Below, piece after piece: positions 5,950 through 12,828 of a DNA stretch of 15,474 nucleotides; the first letter of the stretch is position 1, and each line of letters opens with the position of its first letter. A program made the translations under genes and the position numbers. Source of the stretch: Gemmatimonadaceae bacterium (lineage in GTDB: Bacteria; Latescibacterota; UBA2968; UBA8231); the NCBI GenBank assembly GCA_002726335.1, contig PBSR01000072.1, forward strand, positions 1 to 15,474, in the 5' to 3' direction. The notes under the pieces were generated by a model. It was given only the letters and a program-made list of their open reading frames with translations, did not search any database and was not told the origin of the DNA.

Positions 5950-8483
5950 CAGTCCCAGTTCGCCTTGCGGAATTCGACGCGCTTGAGAAACTGGATCTGC
6001 ACGTAGGTGAAGCCGATCAACAGCGAGCCCAGAACCCAGGCCATCGTCGTAGCCATGGAAAAGCGCAGGTTGTTGTATGCTTCGATCCAGATGCGCAGGG
6101 CCAGGACCATGGTGGCGTCGCCGGGACCACCGAAGGTCATGAGGAAGATGTTCCCCATGTTCTGAAAGGTGGCGATGAAGACCCCGACGAAGTTGATGAT
6201 GATCAGGGGCAGCAGTGTCGGCAGAGTGATCCGCCTCAGCTTGGTCCAGATGCCGGCGCCGTCGACCTCGGCAGCCTCGTACAGTTCGTCGGGTACCCCC
6301 TTGAGAGCCGCCAGGTAGATGAGGCTGGCCATGCCCATACTCGCCCATACGGTGGGAATCACACAGCAGATCATGGCCAGCTTCGGATCGAGCAGCCAGG
6401 TCTGCGACTCGAAGTCCACCAGAGGCAGCCAGGCGAACAGCTGCAGCAGGAAGAAGAGCGTGCGGAAGAAGACCTTGCCACGAGGGACCTCCGACAGCAG
6501 CAGAGCCAGCAGAATCGGCGCCGTGAAGCCGAGGGCGACGTTGAGGAAGACGAACTCCACCGTACGCCACAGACTGATCCAGAAGCTCTGATCGAGGGCC
6601 AGCGAGATGAAGTTGTCGAGGCCGATGAAAGGGCGGTCACCGACGACCTTGTAGTCCTGGAAGGCCATCACCATCCCCTTCAGCAGGGGGTAGTAACTCC
6701 ACAGACCGATGAGGATGAGAGCGGGGGCAGCGATCAACCACGGCGTCAACTGCAACGATCCGGCGCGCGACTCTCGACGATCACCGCCGGTCCATGAGCG
6801 GACCAGGAGCACGACGAGACCTGCCATGGCCCCGATGACCAGGACGAATAACCCTCTCGCCCAGGGGCGCCAGCGGGCCAGCTCCTCGTCGCTGTGGGCG
6901 AACATGAGACCGCTGTTGGCGGCACGTTCGACCTGCTTGAGGGCGGATTCATAGTCGAAGTTCTCGCCACTGTCGGCGATGATCTGGCTGATGACGGCAC
7001 GGCCGAGCTTGTTGTTCGTCGATCCCCAGAACCCCATGAAGGGTTCGGTGAAGGTCGCCACGGTGCCATCTTCGATCTCGGCGTAGTTGCGACGGATCGA
7101 CTGCGGCACGTCGCGCAGATAGTCGTCGAACCCGAGGCGCTGCAGATCCTGGGGGTTGACGAAGTTCGCCAGTCCGATGAGGACCCGTTGGCGGACGAGG
7201 CCATCGGCGGTCTTCTGGTCGGTCACGGCCTGCAGGACCTTCCAGACTTCGTCGCGCTCCGCTTTGGGTCGCCGCCCCACACCTTCGCTCATCACGACAT
7301 AGTGCTGCTGGAACTGGACGACACGGCGGCCCTTCGGCCCGGGGGCCGCCGGAAACGGGAACCAGCCGAGCAGGTCGGGGTCGATACCTGCCGAAGCGCC
7401 GACGCTGTTGAGGTCCTGGACGAACCAGGTGGCCATGGCGACCTCGCCGCGGCCCAGCAGTTCCCATATACCTGTTCCCAACTGAGCCGTCTCGGCGCGG
7501 GCGACGCCGGTGATCACCTCCTCCGGCTTGATGGCGATCCGCCGGCCCTGTAGATCGACGTAACCACGGGTGATCTCGTCAGACGTCAGGGTGATGGGTT
7601 CGCCCGTGACCGGATGCAGCATCCACTTCCGCCACATCAGATCGTGGAACAGTCTGGCCGCACGTATACCGTCGGGTGAAGCGAAATTGCACCGCCATGT
7701 GGGCGCCGCCGACGCCAGATCCTCCCCCTCTGCGGTGACGAAGGCCGTCTCCTGCATGGGGAACACGTGCTCGGCGCCGGTCGTCGGGCTTGTGCGGATC
7801 TGGATGATCGGGTCGCCCCCTGTGGTCTGCATCCACGGCAGCCACATGAAGCCGTGGTAGAGCAGCACAATCGCCCGCTGCCCCCGTGCGATCACCGCGC
7901 CTGCCACCTCTTTGTGCGGGTCGGTGAGGGCGAAACTCCAGTCGTAGAACTCCTCCCAGGTCTCCGGGGGGTGGTTTGGATCGAGACCGGCAGCGCGGAC
8001 CAGATCTTTGCGGAATACGACGCCCACATAGACGCGATTCGCATTGGGCAGCCCGTAGATTCTGCCGTCGGTCGTAGCCACCTGACGCAGCAAAGGTGGA
8101 ACCTGTTTCCACGGTTCCCAGCGGACCTCGGTGTCATCGATACGGCCGTTGCCGTTATCGTCGTCTCCGATCCACTCGTTCAGGGGATGTAGAAAGCCCT
8201 GGTCGACATCGGTGCGGATGATGTGGAACCACGAGCCGAGGATGTCGGGTGCAGTACGACCGGCAATGGACATCATCAGGGGCGCCCTGCTCGAGGCGCC
8301 GGGAAGAGACAGGCTCGTCCACTCGACGATGTCGAGGTCCTGATTCTCCTTCATCAGGTCGATGAGGCGACGGGTCGTGGCATTGCTAGGATCGCCGGGG
8401 ACGAAGAAACGATCCACCTGCACCTCGACAGCGGCGGCTGCCGCGGACAGAGAGAGGACGAGGAGTGTTACGCAGACGCGCAC
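5949..8483 (-). CDS. Fused sugar-binding protein and MalF-like ABC transporter permease
   Basis: The 844-residue protein joins two transporter subunits. Residues 1-18 are a short signal peptide ending in a run of alanines. Residues 19-535 resemble a family 1 extracellular solute-binding protein (for example GRIYGLPNANRVYVGVVFRK at 140-159, ETWEEFYD at 174-181, and GRGEVAMATWF at 344-354, typical of sugar-binding proteins). A helix at 542-563 anchors it, a basic linker (564-578) lies inside, and a full MalF-type permease follows. That permease has helices from 581 and the ATPase-docking EAA loop LYEAAEVDGAGIWTKLRRIT (734-753) followed by LP. The start is GTG 8483; an in-frame TGA lies four codons upstream, so no longer version exists. 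AGGAG is 16 nt away, so initiation looks weak. It pairs with the downstream permease to form an importer. The ATPase must come from another locus. Confidence 0.9.
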   Translation of the reverse strand: MRVCVTLLVLSLSAAAAAVEVQVDRFFVPGDPSNATTRRLIDLMKENQDLDIVEWTSLSLPGASSRAPLMMSIAGRTAPDILGSWFHIIRTDVDQGFLHPLNEWIGDDDNGNGRIDDTEVRWEPWKQVPPLLRQVATTDGRIYGLPNANRVYVGVVFRKDLVRAAGLDPNHPPETWEEFYDWSFALTDPHKEVAGAVIARGQRAIVLLYHGFMWLPWMQTTGGDPIIQIRTSPTTGAEHVFPMQETAFVTAEGEDLASAAPTWRCNFASPDGIRAARLFHDLMWRKWMLHPVTGEPITLTSDEITRGYVDLQGRRIAIKPEEVITGVARAETAQLGTGIWELLGRGEVAMATWFVQDLNSVGASAGIDPDLLGWFPFPAAPGPKGRRVVQFQQHYVVMSEGVGRRPKAERDEVWKVLQAVTDQKTADGLVRQRVLIGLANFVNPQDLQRLGFDDYLRDVPQSIRRNYAEIEDGTVATFTEPFMGFWGSTNNKLGRAVISQIIADSGENFDYESALKQVERAANSGLMFAHSDEELARWRPWARGLFVLVIGAMAGLVVLLVRSWTGGDRRESRAGSLQLTPWLIAAPALILIGLWSYYPLLKGMVMAFQDYKVVGDRPFIGLDNFISLALDQSFWISLWRTVEFVFLNVALGFTAPILLALLLSEVPRGKVFFRTLFFLLQLFAWLPLVDFESQTWLLDPKLAMICCVIPTVWASMGMASLIYLAALKGVPDELYEAAEVDGAGIWTKLRRITLPTLLPLIIINFVGVFIATFQNMGNIFLMTFGGPGDATMVLALRIWIEAYNNLRFSMATTMAWVLGSLLIGFTYVQIQFLKRVEFRKANWD
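8127..8162 (-). other. EF-hand-type calcium loop in the fused binding protein
   Basis: Residues 108-119 of the fusion protein read DDNGNGRIDDTE. This matches the 12-residue EF-hand loop pattern at every ligand position: D1, N3, N5, G6, I8, D9 and E12. It lies in the periplasmic binding domain just after HPLNEWIG. Calcium binding is predicted from the pattern only. Confidence 0.6.
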
Positions 8484-8502
8484 GGGGCGGCTTCAGACGC
8501 TC

Positions 8503-8574
8503 CTACGTCCGTTCCTTCAGCACCGATCCGTCCCGGTGGTAGGTGGCGACCTGCGCATCGCTCAGAGTCGGCAT
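8503..8574 (-). pseudogene. Truncated 5' remnant of a phytanoyl-CoA dioxygenase-like gene
   Basis: A 23-codon frame starts with ATG 8574, 7 nt after the SGNH hydrolase stop, and ends at TAG 8505-8503. Its first residues MPTLSDAQVATYHRDG match the usual beginning of phytanoyl-CoA dioxygenase (PhyH) family proteins, typically LT/SDEQ-x-x-x-Y-x-x-DGYVV. After that it reads SVLKERT and stops. The signal peptide of the transporter gene begins 19 nt later, so the remaining 250 or so residues of a dioxygenase are absent. I read it as a deletion remnant. The alternative is a short leader peptide for the transporter gene that happens to look like PhyH. No Shine-Dalgarno sequence is obvious. Confidence 0.55.
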
Positions 8575-8581
8575 AGTACTG

Positions 8582-9229
8582 TCACCCGGCTTCGGTGAGC
8601 ACCTCCAGCAGGTTCTCGGCGATGATCGTATGTCCGGTGTGATTCGGATGCACCGGTTCCGGGCAGAACGTGTCCGCTTCGCGATGGGCGAGCTGCTCCT
8701 GGAAGACATCGTGCAGCGGCACCATCAGCGTGTCGTACTTGTCGCTCATGCGCGACACGGCCTCGATGTACTGTGGCAGCAACTCGAGCACGCTGCTGCG
8801 GAAGGTCTGTCCCGACGTGTCGTTGGAGATGTAGAACGGCGACAGGAGCACCACCGGGCAGCCCAGCTCCGCGTGCGTCATGTCGAGAATCTCATCGTAG
8901 AGCTTCTCGAAGAGAACGGGGTCGACGCCACCCTCGGCGCCACGCAGAGAGGAATGCAGATCGTTGATGCCGATCTTGACGGACAGTCGGTCCGGCTTGT
9001 GAAACAGCACGTCGTCGCGCCAGCGCTCGCGCAGGTCGGAGACCTTGTTGCCACCAATGCCCTTGTTGATCCAGCGAACGTCGCGCTCCGGCCAGCGCGA
9101 GGTCACCAGTTCGGTGAAAGTCCGCACGTAACCTGCGCCCAGTGGGGCTTCTGCCCCGCGGCGCCCGCAGTCGGTGATGCTGTCACCGATGAACAGCATC
9201 GTCGTGCCGTCTTCGAACCATTCGCTCAT
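8582..9229 (-). CDS. SGNH/GDSL family hydrolase
   Basis: This 215-residue esterase/lipase-like protein has no signal peptide, so it is probably cytoplasmic. Block I is MLFIGDSITDCG (11-22) with nucleophile Ser17. Block II is INKGIGGNKVSDL (54-66), with glycines of the oxyanion hole. Block III is KIGINDL (85-91) with Asn89. Block V is EPVHPNHTGH (191-200) with catalytic His194. The acidic residue of the usual DxxH is glutamate here (Glu191). Family members remove acetyl or other acyl groups from sugars, or hydrolyse lipids; the substrate is unknown. The start ATG 9229 is preceded by GGGAAG at 9240-9235. A GTG at 9235 in the same frame would add two residues. Only 2 nt separate it from the M20 peptidase stop, so the two are co-transcribed. 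Confidence 0.9.
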   Translation of the reverse strand: MSEWFEDGTTMLFIGDSITDCGRRGAEAPLGAGYVRTFTELVTSRWPERDVRWINKGIGGNKVSDLRERWRDDVLFHKPDRLSVKIGINDLHSSLRGAEGGVDPVLFEKLYDEILDMTHAELGCPVVLLSPFYISNDTSGQTFRSSVLELLPQYIEAVSRMSDKYDTLMVPLHDVFQEQLAHREADTFCPEPVHPNHTGHTIIAENLLEVLTEAG

Positions 9230-9231
9230 TG

Positions 9232-10590
9232 TCACTTCCCGCTATGATGGGTGTACTGCAGAACGACTTCAAACAGTATGCGTGTGGCTGACAGCAGTTC
9301 GGCCACCGAGGTGCGCTCGTCGTGGCCGTGAATCAGTTGCATCTCTTCGAGCCCGGGCTGCTGGCGGTACGGCATGAAGCCGTAGACCTGAGTCCCGGGT
9401 CGGCGAGGTACAATATGCTTGGCGTCGGTACCGCCCGTGGACAGGCTGGGCACAACCGGGGCTTCGGGGTCGTGCCGTGACATGACATCAACGATGGTGT
9501 CGTAGAGCCCGCCTTCAGCCTCGGCCTCCAGAGGGGGACTGTACTGATCGACCTGGAATTCCAGATCGGCACCCATGACGGTCCGAAGTTCGGCGAGGAA
9601 ACTATCCTTCGTGGCGCCCGGCGCCAGACGACCGTCGATCCACGCCGTCGCCTCGGAAGGGATGACGTTGATCGATCGGCCAGCTTCCAGCATCGTCACC
9701 GACGCCGTGTTGCGCAGCAGCGAACGCCACCGGGCTCGTGTGTCCTCGTCGATTGGCAGCCGCATCAGAGCGGTGTCGCTGTGAGCCGGATCGAGAACGG
9801 CGCGAAGACCATCGGCAAGCGCCTGTGGCTGGCCAGTGGCGACCCCCTCGAGAAAAGCCTGCATCGTCGGCGACGGGTGCAGGGGCAGATCGATGGTCCG
9901 CAACGGCGCCAGAGCCGTACACAGCGCGAGCACCGCGTTGTCACCGTGAGGGACCGAGCCGTGACCGGGAAGTCCCCGGGCGGTCACCCTCATCCTGCAG
10001 ATCCCCTTCTGTCCCACCTGGCAGGTGATGAAGCGCTGCCCGCCGATGACGACGTCGTGGCCGCCGCCTTCGGTGAGGATGACGGGGGCCTCGATCTGTT
10101 CGGGATGATGATCCAGCAGCCAGCCGGGACCGTGGTTACCTTTGCCCGCCTCTTCATCCGCCGTGGCGGCGAACATGACGTCCCGATGGGGCCGGACCCC
10201 GTGTCGTTTCAACAGCAGCATGACCATCAGTTCGGCGGCGACCATATTCTTCATGTCGAGGGCGCCGCGCCCCCAGACGTACCCGTCCACCAGATCGCCG
10301 GAAAAGGGCGGGTGGGTCCAGTGAGCGACATCAACGGCCACCACATCCGTGTGCCCCAGCAGCAGCAGCGGATCCTCTGTACCACCCGACAGACGGGTGG
10401 TCACGTTGCCTCGTCCCGGTGCCGACTCGGTCAGCGTCGGTGTATATCCTTCCTTTTCGAGCACGCCGGCGATGTACTCTGCCGCCAACGTCTCGTTGCC
10501 TGGCGGGTTCGTCGTATCGATGCGGATCAGGTCCTGCAGGTAGCCGGTGACCTCTCCGGCCACCTGGCTCCAGTCGATGCTTTCTTTCAT
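9232..10590 (-). CDS. M20 family metallopeptidase (ArgE/DapE/carboxypeptidase G2 type)
   Basis: This is a 452-residue cytoplasmic hydrolase of the zinc-dependent M20 family, which cleaves amide bonds at C-terminal or N-acyl amino acid groups. All landmark residues are visible: LLGHTDVV with His80 and Asp82, WGRGALDMKN with the bridging Asp112, TADEEAGKG with catalytic Glu146 and metal-binding Glu147, LTEGGG with Glu174, and IHGHDERTS with His421. The dimerisation (lid) domain lies between about 190 and 310 and includes GHGSVPHGDNAV (209-220). Start ATG 10590 gives a natural N-terminus; the open frame upstream is antisense to the cyclotransferase gene and is not protein-like. No good Shine-Dalgarno sequence is seen. 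It is the first gene of a minus-strand run with the SGNH hydrolase. The substrate cannot be assigned; it could be a dipeptide, N-acyl amino acid or carbamoyl compound. Confidence 0.92.
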   Translation of the reverse strand: MKESIDWSQVAGEVTGYLQDLIRIDTTNPPGNETLAAEYIAGVLEKEGYTPTLTESAPGRGNVTTRLSGGTEDPLLLLGHTDVVAVDVAHWTHPPFSGDLVDGYVWGRGALDMKNMVAAELMVMLLLKRHGVRPHRDVMFAATADEEAGKGNHGPGWLLDHHPEQIEAPVILTEGGGHDVVIGGQRFITCQVGQKGICRMRVTARGLPGHGSVPHGDNAVLALCTALAPLRTIDLPLHPSPTMQAFLEGVATGQPQALADGLRAVLDPAHSDTALMRLPIDEDTRARWRSLLRNTASVTMLEAGRSINVIPSEATAWIDGRLAPGATKDSFLAELRTVMGADLEFQVDQYSPPLEAEAEGGLYDTIVDVMSRHDPEAPVVPSLSTGGTDAKHIVPRRPGTQVYGFMPYRQQPGLEEMQLIHGHDERTSVAELLSATRILFEVVLQYTHHSGK

Positions 10591-10629
10591 AGGCGGGAAA
10601 ACAAGGCCAAAGGACGTTACATTCAAAGC

Positions 10630-11469
10630 ATGAGCCGACACGCCCTCATCCTCGGGACGTTGCTGGCGGTCCTGGCCTGCAACGGGTCGGACCCTGCCAA
10701 TGGCACCCGCGAACCTGATGCCGAGCCTGCCCTGCCGCCCGGGGAAGTGCCCACCTGGTCGTACCGTATCGTCAACGTCTTCCCTCATGACACCGACGCC
10801 TACACTCAGGGCCTCGTCTTCGCCGACGGTCATTTTCTGGAAGGCACGGGCGGTGGTACTCGACTGGGCTCGCGGAATCTCCTGTCCTCTCTTCGGCGGG
10901 TCGCCATCGAAACGGGCGAGGTGCTGGAGCAGGTCACCCTCGACGAGAGGTTCTTCGGTGAGGGCATCACCCTCCTCGACGGTCTTATCTACCAGCTGAC
11001 CTGGAAGTCGAGGGTGGGCTTCGTCTACGACGACGAAGGCCTGGTGCGAACCCGCCAGTTCGCCTATGCCGCACAGGACACGACGGGATGGGGCCTGACC
11101 CACGACGGTGAGCGCCTGTGGATGAGCGACGGCAGCTCGGACCTCACCATCCGGGACCCGGAAACCTTCGCCGAAACCGGTCGTGTCGTTGTACAGCACA
11201 AGGACCAGCCCGTACGGCGCCTCAACGAGTTGGAATGGATAGAGGGTGAGATCTGGGCCAATCTCTTCACCACCGACATCGTCGCCCGCATCAACCCGAT
11301 GGATGGTCTCGTCGTGGGCTGGGTCGATCTTCGCGGCCTGCTCACCTCCAGCGAACGGCAGCAGACCGACGTACTCAACGGCATTGCCTACGACCCGGCG
11401 ACGAAGCGCATCTTCGTCACCGGCAAGCTCTGGCCCTGGGTCTTTCAGATCGAGCTGATCGGCGGCTGA
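10630..11469 (+). CDS. Glutaminyl-peptide cyclotransferase, beta-propeller type, lipoprotein
   Basis: A 279-residue protein of the plant/bacterial glutamine cyclotransferase family (five-bladed propeller, unrelated to the mammalian zinc enzyme), which converts N-terminal glutamine to pyroglutamate. Characteristic stretches are FPHDTDAYTQGLVF (51-64), FFGEGIT (108-114), YQLTWK (121-126), GWGLTHDGERLWMSDG (153-168), LNELEWIEGEIWAN (198-211), LNGIAYD (249-255) and VTGKLWPWVFQIEL (263-276). The N-terminus, MSRHALILGTLLAVLAC, is a lipoprotein signal with Cys17 as the likely lipidated residue, so the enzyme should be anchored outside the inner membrane. The open frame extends far upstream, but only this ATG gives a sensible protein. 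It is divergent from the M20 peptidase with a 39-nt gap, and is followed 20 nt later by the flippase-like gene. Confidence 0.92.
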   Translation: MSRHALILGTLLAVLACNGSDPANGTREPDAEPALPPGEVPTWSYRIVNVFPHDTDAYTQGLVFADGHFLEGTGGGTRLGSRNLLSSLRRVAIETGEVLEQVTLDERFFGEGITLLDGLIYQLTWKSRVGFVYDDEGLVRTRQFAYAAQDTTGWGLTHDGERLWMSDGSSDLTIRDPETFAETGRVVVQHKDQPVRRLNELEWIEGEIWANLFTTDIVARINPMDGLVVGWVDLRGLLTSSERQQTDVLNGIAYDPATKRIFVTGKLWPWVFQIELIGG

Positions 11470-11489
11470 CGCCCGGCCACGCTGATCTG

Positions 11490-12704
11490 ATGTCCCGTCG
11501 CCTCGCTACATCCACGCTGATCCTCGTCGGCAGCCAGGCCATCTACAACGGTGGCATGGCCATCGAGGTCATCCTCATGGGGCGCTGGTTCGAAGCGCTG
11601 CAGCTGGATCCCTATTTCTACGCGTTGAGCCTGGCCAGTTGGTTCGAGGTAGGTGTGCACTGGGGCGGCCAGCACATGGTGAATCGCGAGTCGGTGGCCC
11701 GCTTCGATGCTCTGCGCGCCAAGCTGCCCGGCCTGTTCGCCTCGTCCCTGCTGACCATCCTCGCCGTGACAGGCCTCGTAGCCGGCTTCTACAGCCTGCC
11801 CCTGGCTGTTTTCAGCGGCTGCGCCCTGGCCCGCGCCGCATCCACACTGCTGGGAGCTGTCTGTATCGGTCGGGGTCGCATCGCCGCGCCCGCCGCCGCT
11901 CGTGTGCTGTCGGCTGCCGTTGGCGTCGGCGGTCTGTGGCTCTACGTGCAGCCCGAACCCACCCTCGCGCGCCTCGCTGTCGTCATCACGCTGGCCACGG
12001 TGGGGTATGTGTTGCCCCTCGTCGTTGGCAGCAGCGCTCTTGGCGTGCGCCTGCTCACCGTGCCGGCACGCTGGCTGTCGATCTGGCGTGATCTGGCCCG
12101 CCAGCTATGGCCCTTCATGCTGCTGTTCTCCTGCAGCCAACTGCTGTTTCGCGTCGACCCGTCGCTGCTGGAGTGGATGGGCGGTGAGCCAGGACTACTC
12201 ACCCGCTACGGTCTCGCCTTCAAGTGGGTCGAGGGCCTGTTCTTTCTACCCTACGTCGTCGCCTCGGCCGCGATCCCGGCGTTGGTCGCCGCCGCCCGCG
12301 ATCTTGGTCATGCGGCGGCGCACCGCATCCTGTTGCGAGTAGCTGCGGCTCTGGCGGCTGGTACCATCGCCACATCGGCGGGCCTGCTCGTCGTCGGCGA
12401 GCCGGTACTGGTGCTGCTCGTGGGCGCCAACTTCGAGCCGTCGATCCCGCTGTATCGCGTGTTTTGCTGGCTGCTGCCGATTCACAGTCTCGGTGTGTTC
12501 TTCGCCGCCGGACTGATCGCTCAGGGCGCTGAGCGTCGCGTTCTCGCCATCACCGTCCTCGCCGCCATCGTGGGGTTGGCCGTAAAGATCATCGGGTTTA
12601 CCACGGTTGGCGTCGACCTTTTCGCCGCCGGCGTCTTTGCGGGGGTCGTCGTGCACGTCTTTGGCTGCGGCCTGTCACTGTGGAGGCAACCGGCCACCGC
12701 CTGA
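11490..12704 (+). CDS. Polytopic membrane protein resembling an oligosaccharide flippase (MOP/Wzx-like)
   Basis: This is a 404-residue protein dominated by hydrophobic helices, roughly a dozen by eye. The opening LVGSQAIYNGGMAIEVILMG, a middle arginine-rich cytoplasmic loop before LWPFMLLFSCSQLLFRVDPS (about 205-225), and LLVGANFEPSIPLYRVFCWL (about 310-329) near a late helix resemble the pattern in polysaccharide flippases. In those, YGLAFKW-like and GxxF-x-x-S-x-P-L-x-x segments occur at equivalent places. Such proteins move lipid-linked glycans across the cytoplasmic membrane. At 404 residues it is somewhat short. No glycosyltransferase or polysaccharide gene is nearby to support the role. 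Start ATG 11490 lies 20 nt after the cyclotransferase stop, so co-transcription is likely. The Shine-Dalgarno sequence is poor. Confidence 0.65.
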   Translation: MSRRLATSTLILVGSQAIYNGGMAIEVILMGRWFEALQLDPYFYALSLASWFEVGVHWGGQHMVNRESVARFDALRAKLPGLFASSLLTILAVTGLVAGFYSLPLAVFSGCALARAASTLLGAVCIGRGRIAAPAAARVLSAAVGVGGLWLYVQPEPTLARLAVVITLATVGYVLPLVVGSSALGVRLLTVPARWLSIWRDLARQLWPFMLLFSCSQLLFRVDPSLLEWMGGEPGLLTRYGLAFKWVEGLFFLPYVVASAAIPALVAAARDLGHAAAHRILLRVAAALAAGTIATSAGLLVVGEPVLVLLVGANFEPSIPLYRVFCWLLPIHSLGVFFAAGLIAQGAERRVLAITVLAAIVGLAVKIIGFTTVGVDLFAAGVFAGVVVHVFGCGLSLWRQPATA

Positions 12705-12812
12705 AGCTGCCGTGCTTGCCGCATACGCACCGGGCTTCCATGTTACAGCCGTTGTCCAGCTTGTCGTGCGACGGTTGACGCTGTCGTCGGCTCGGTGCCC
12801 CGCGTTTCCCTT

Positions 12813-12816
12813 GGAG
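12813..12816 (+). promoter_or_regulatory. Ribosome binding site of the CstA-like gene
   Basis: GGAG lies 12 nt before ATG 12829. It favours this start over the long upstream open frame, which only overlaps the flippase gene in another frame. Confidence 0.5.
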
Positions 12817-12828
12817 ATCATTGCAGCC

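Noticed and set aside
5950..6570. Upstream extension of the MalG-like permease frame
   Set aside because: It overlaps the fused permease gene in another frame. ATG 5949 is coupled to that gene's stop and starts a sensible N-terminus before TM1.
9781..10629. Long N-terminal extension of the cyclotransferase frame
   Set aside because: It is antisense to the M20 peptidase gene, and the composition is not protein-like. ATG 10630 starts a clear lipoprotein signal.
10591..10629. Promoters in the 39-nt gap between the divergent M20 and cyclotransferase genes
   Set aside because: No pair of -35/-10 boxes is visible on either strand. TACATT near the cyclotransferase start is a weak match alone. Promoters may lie inside the neighbouring coding regions.
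12775..12803. TTGACG as a -35 box upstream of the CstA-like gene
   Set aside because: At 17 nt downstream the sequence is CCCCGC, nothing like a -10 box, so no promoter can be supported.
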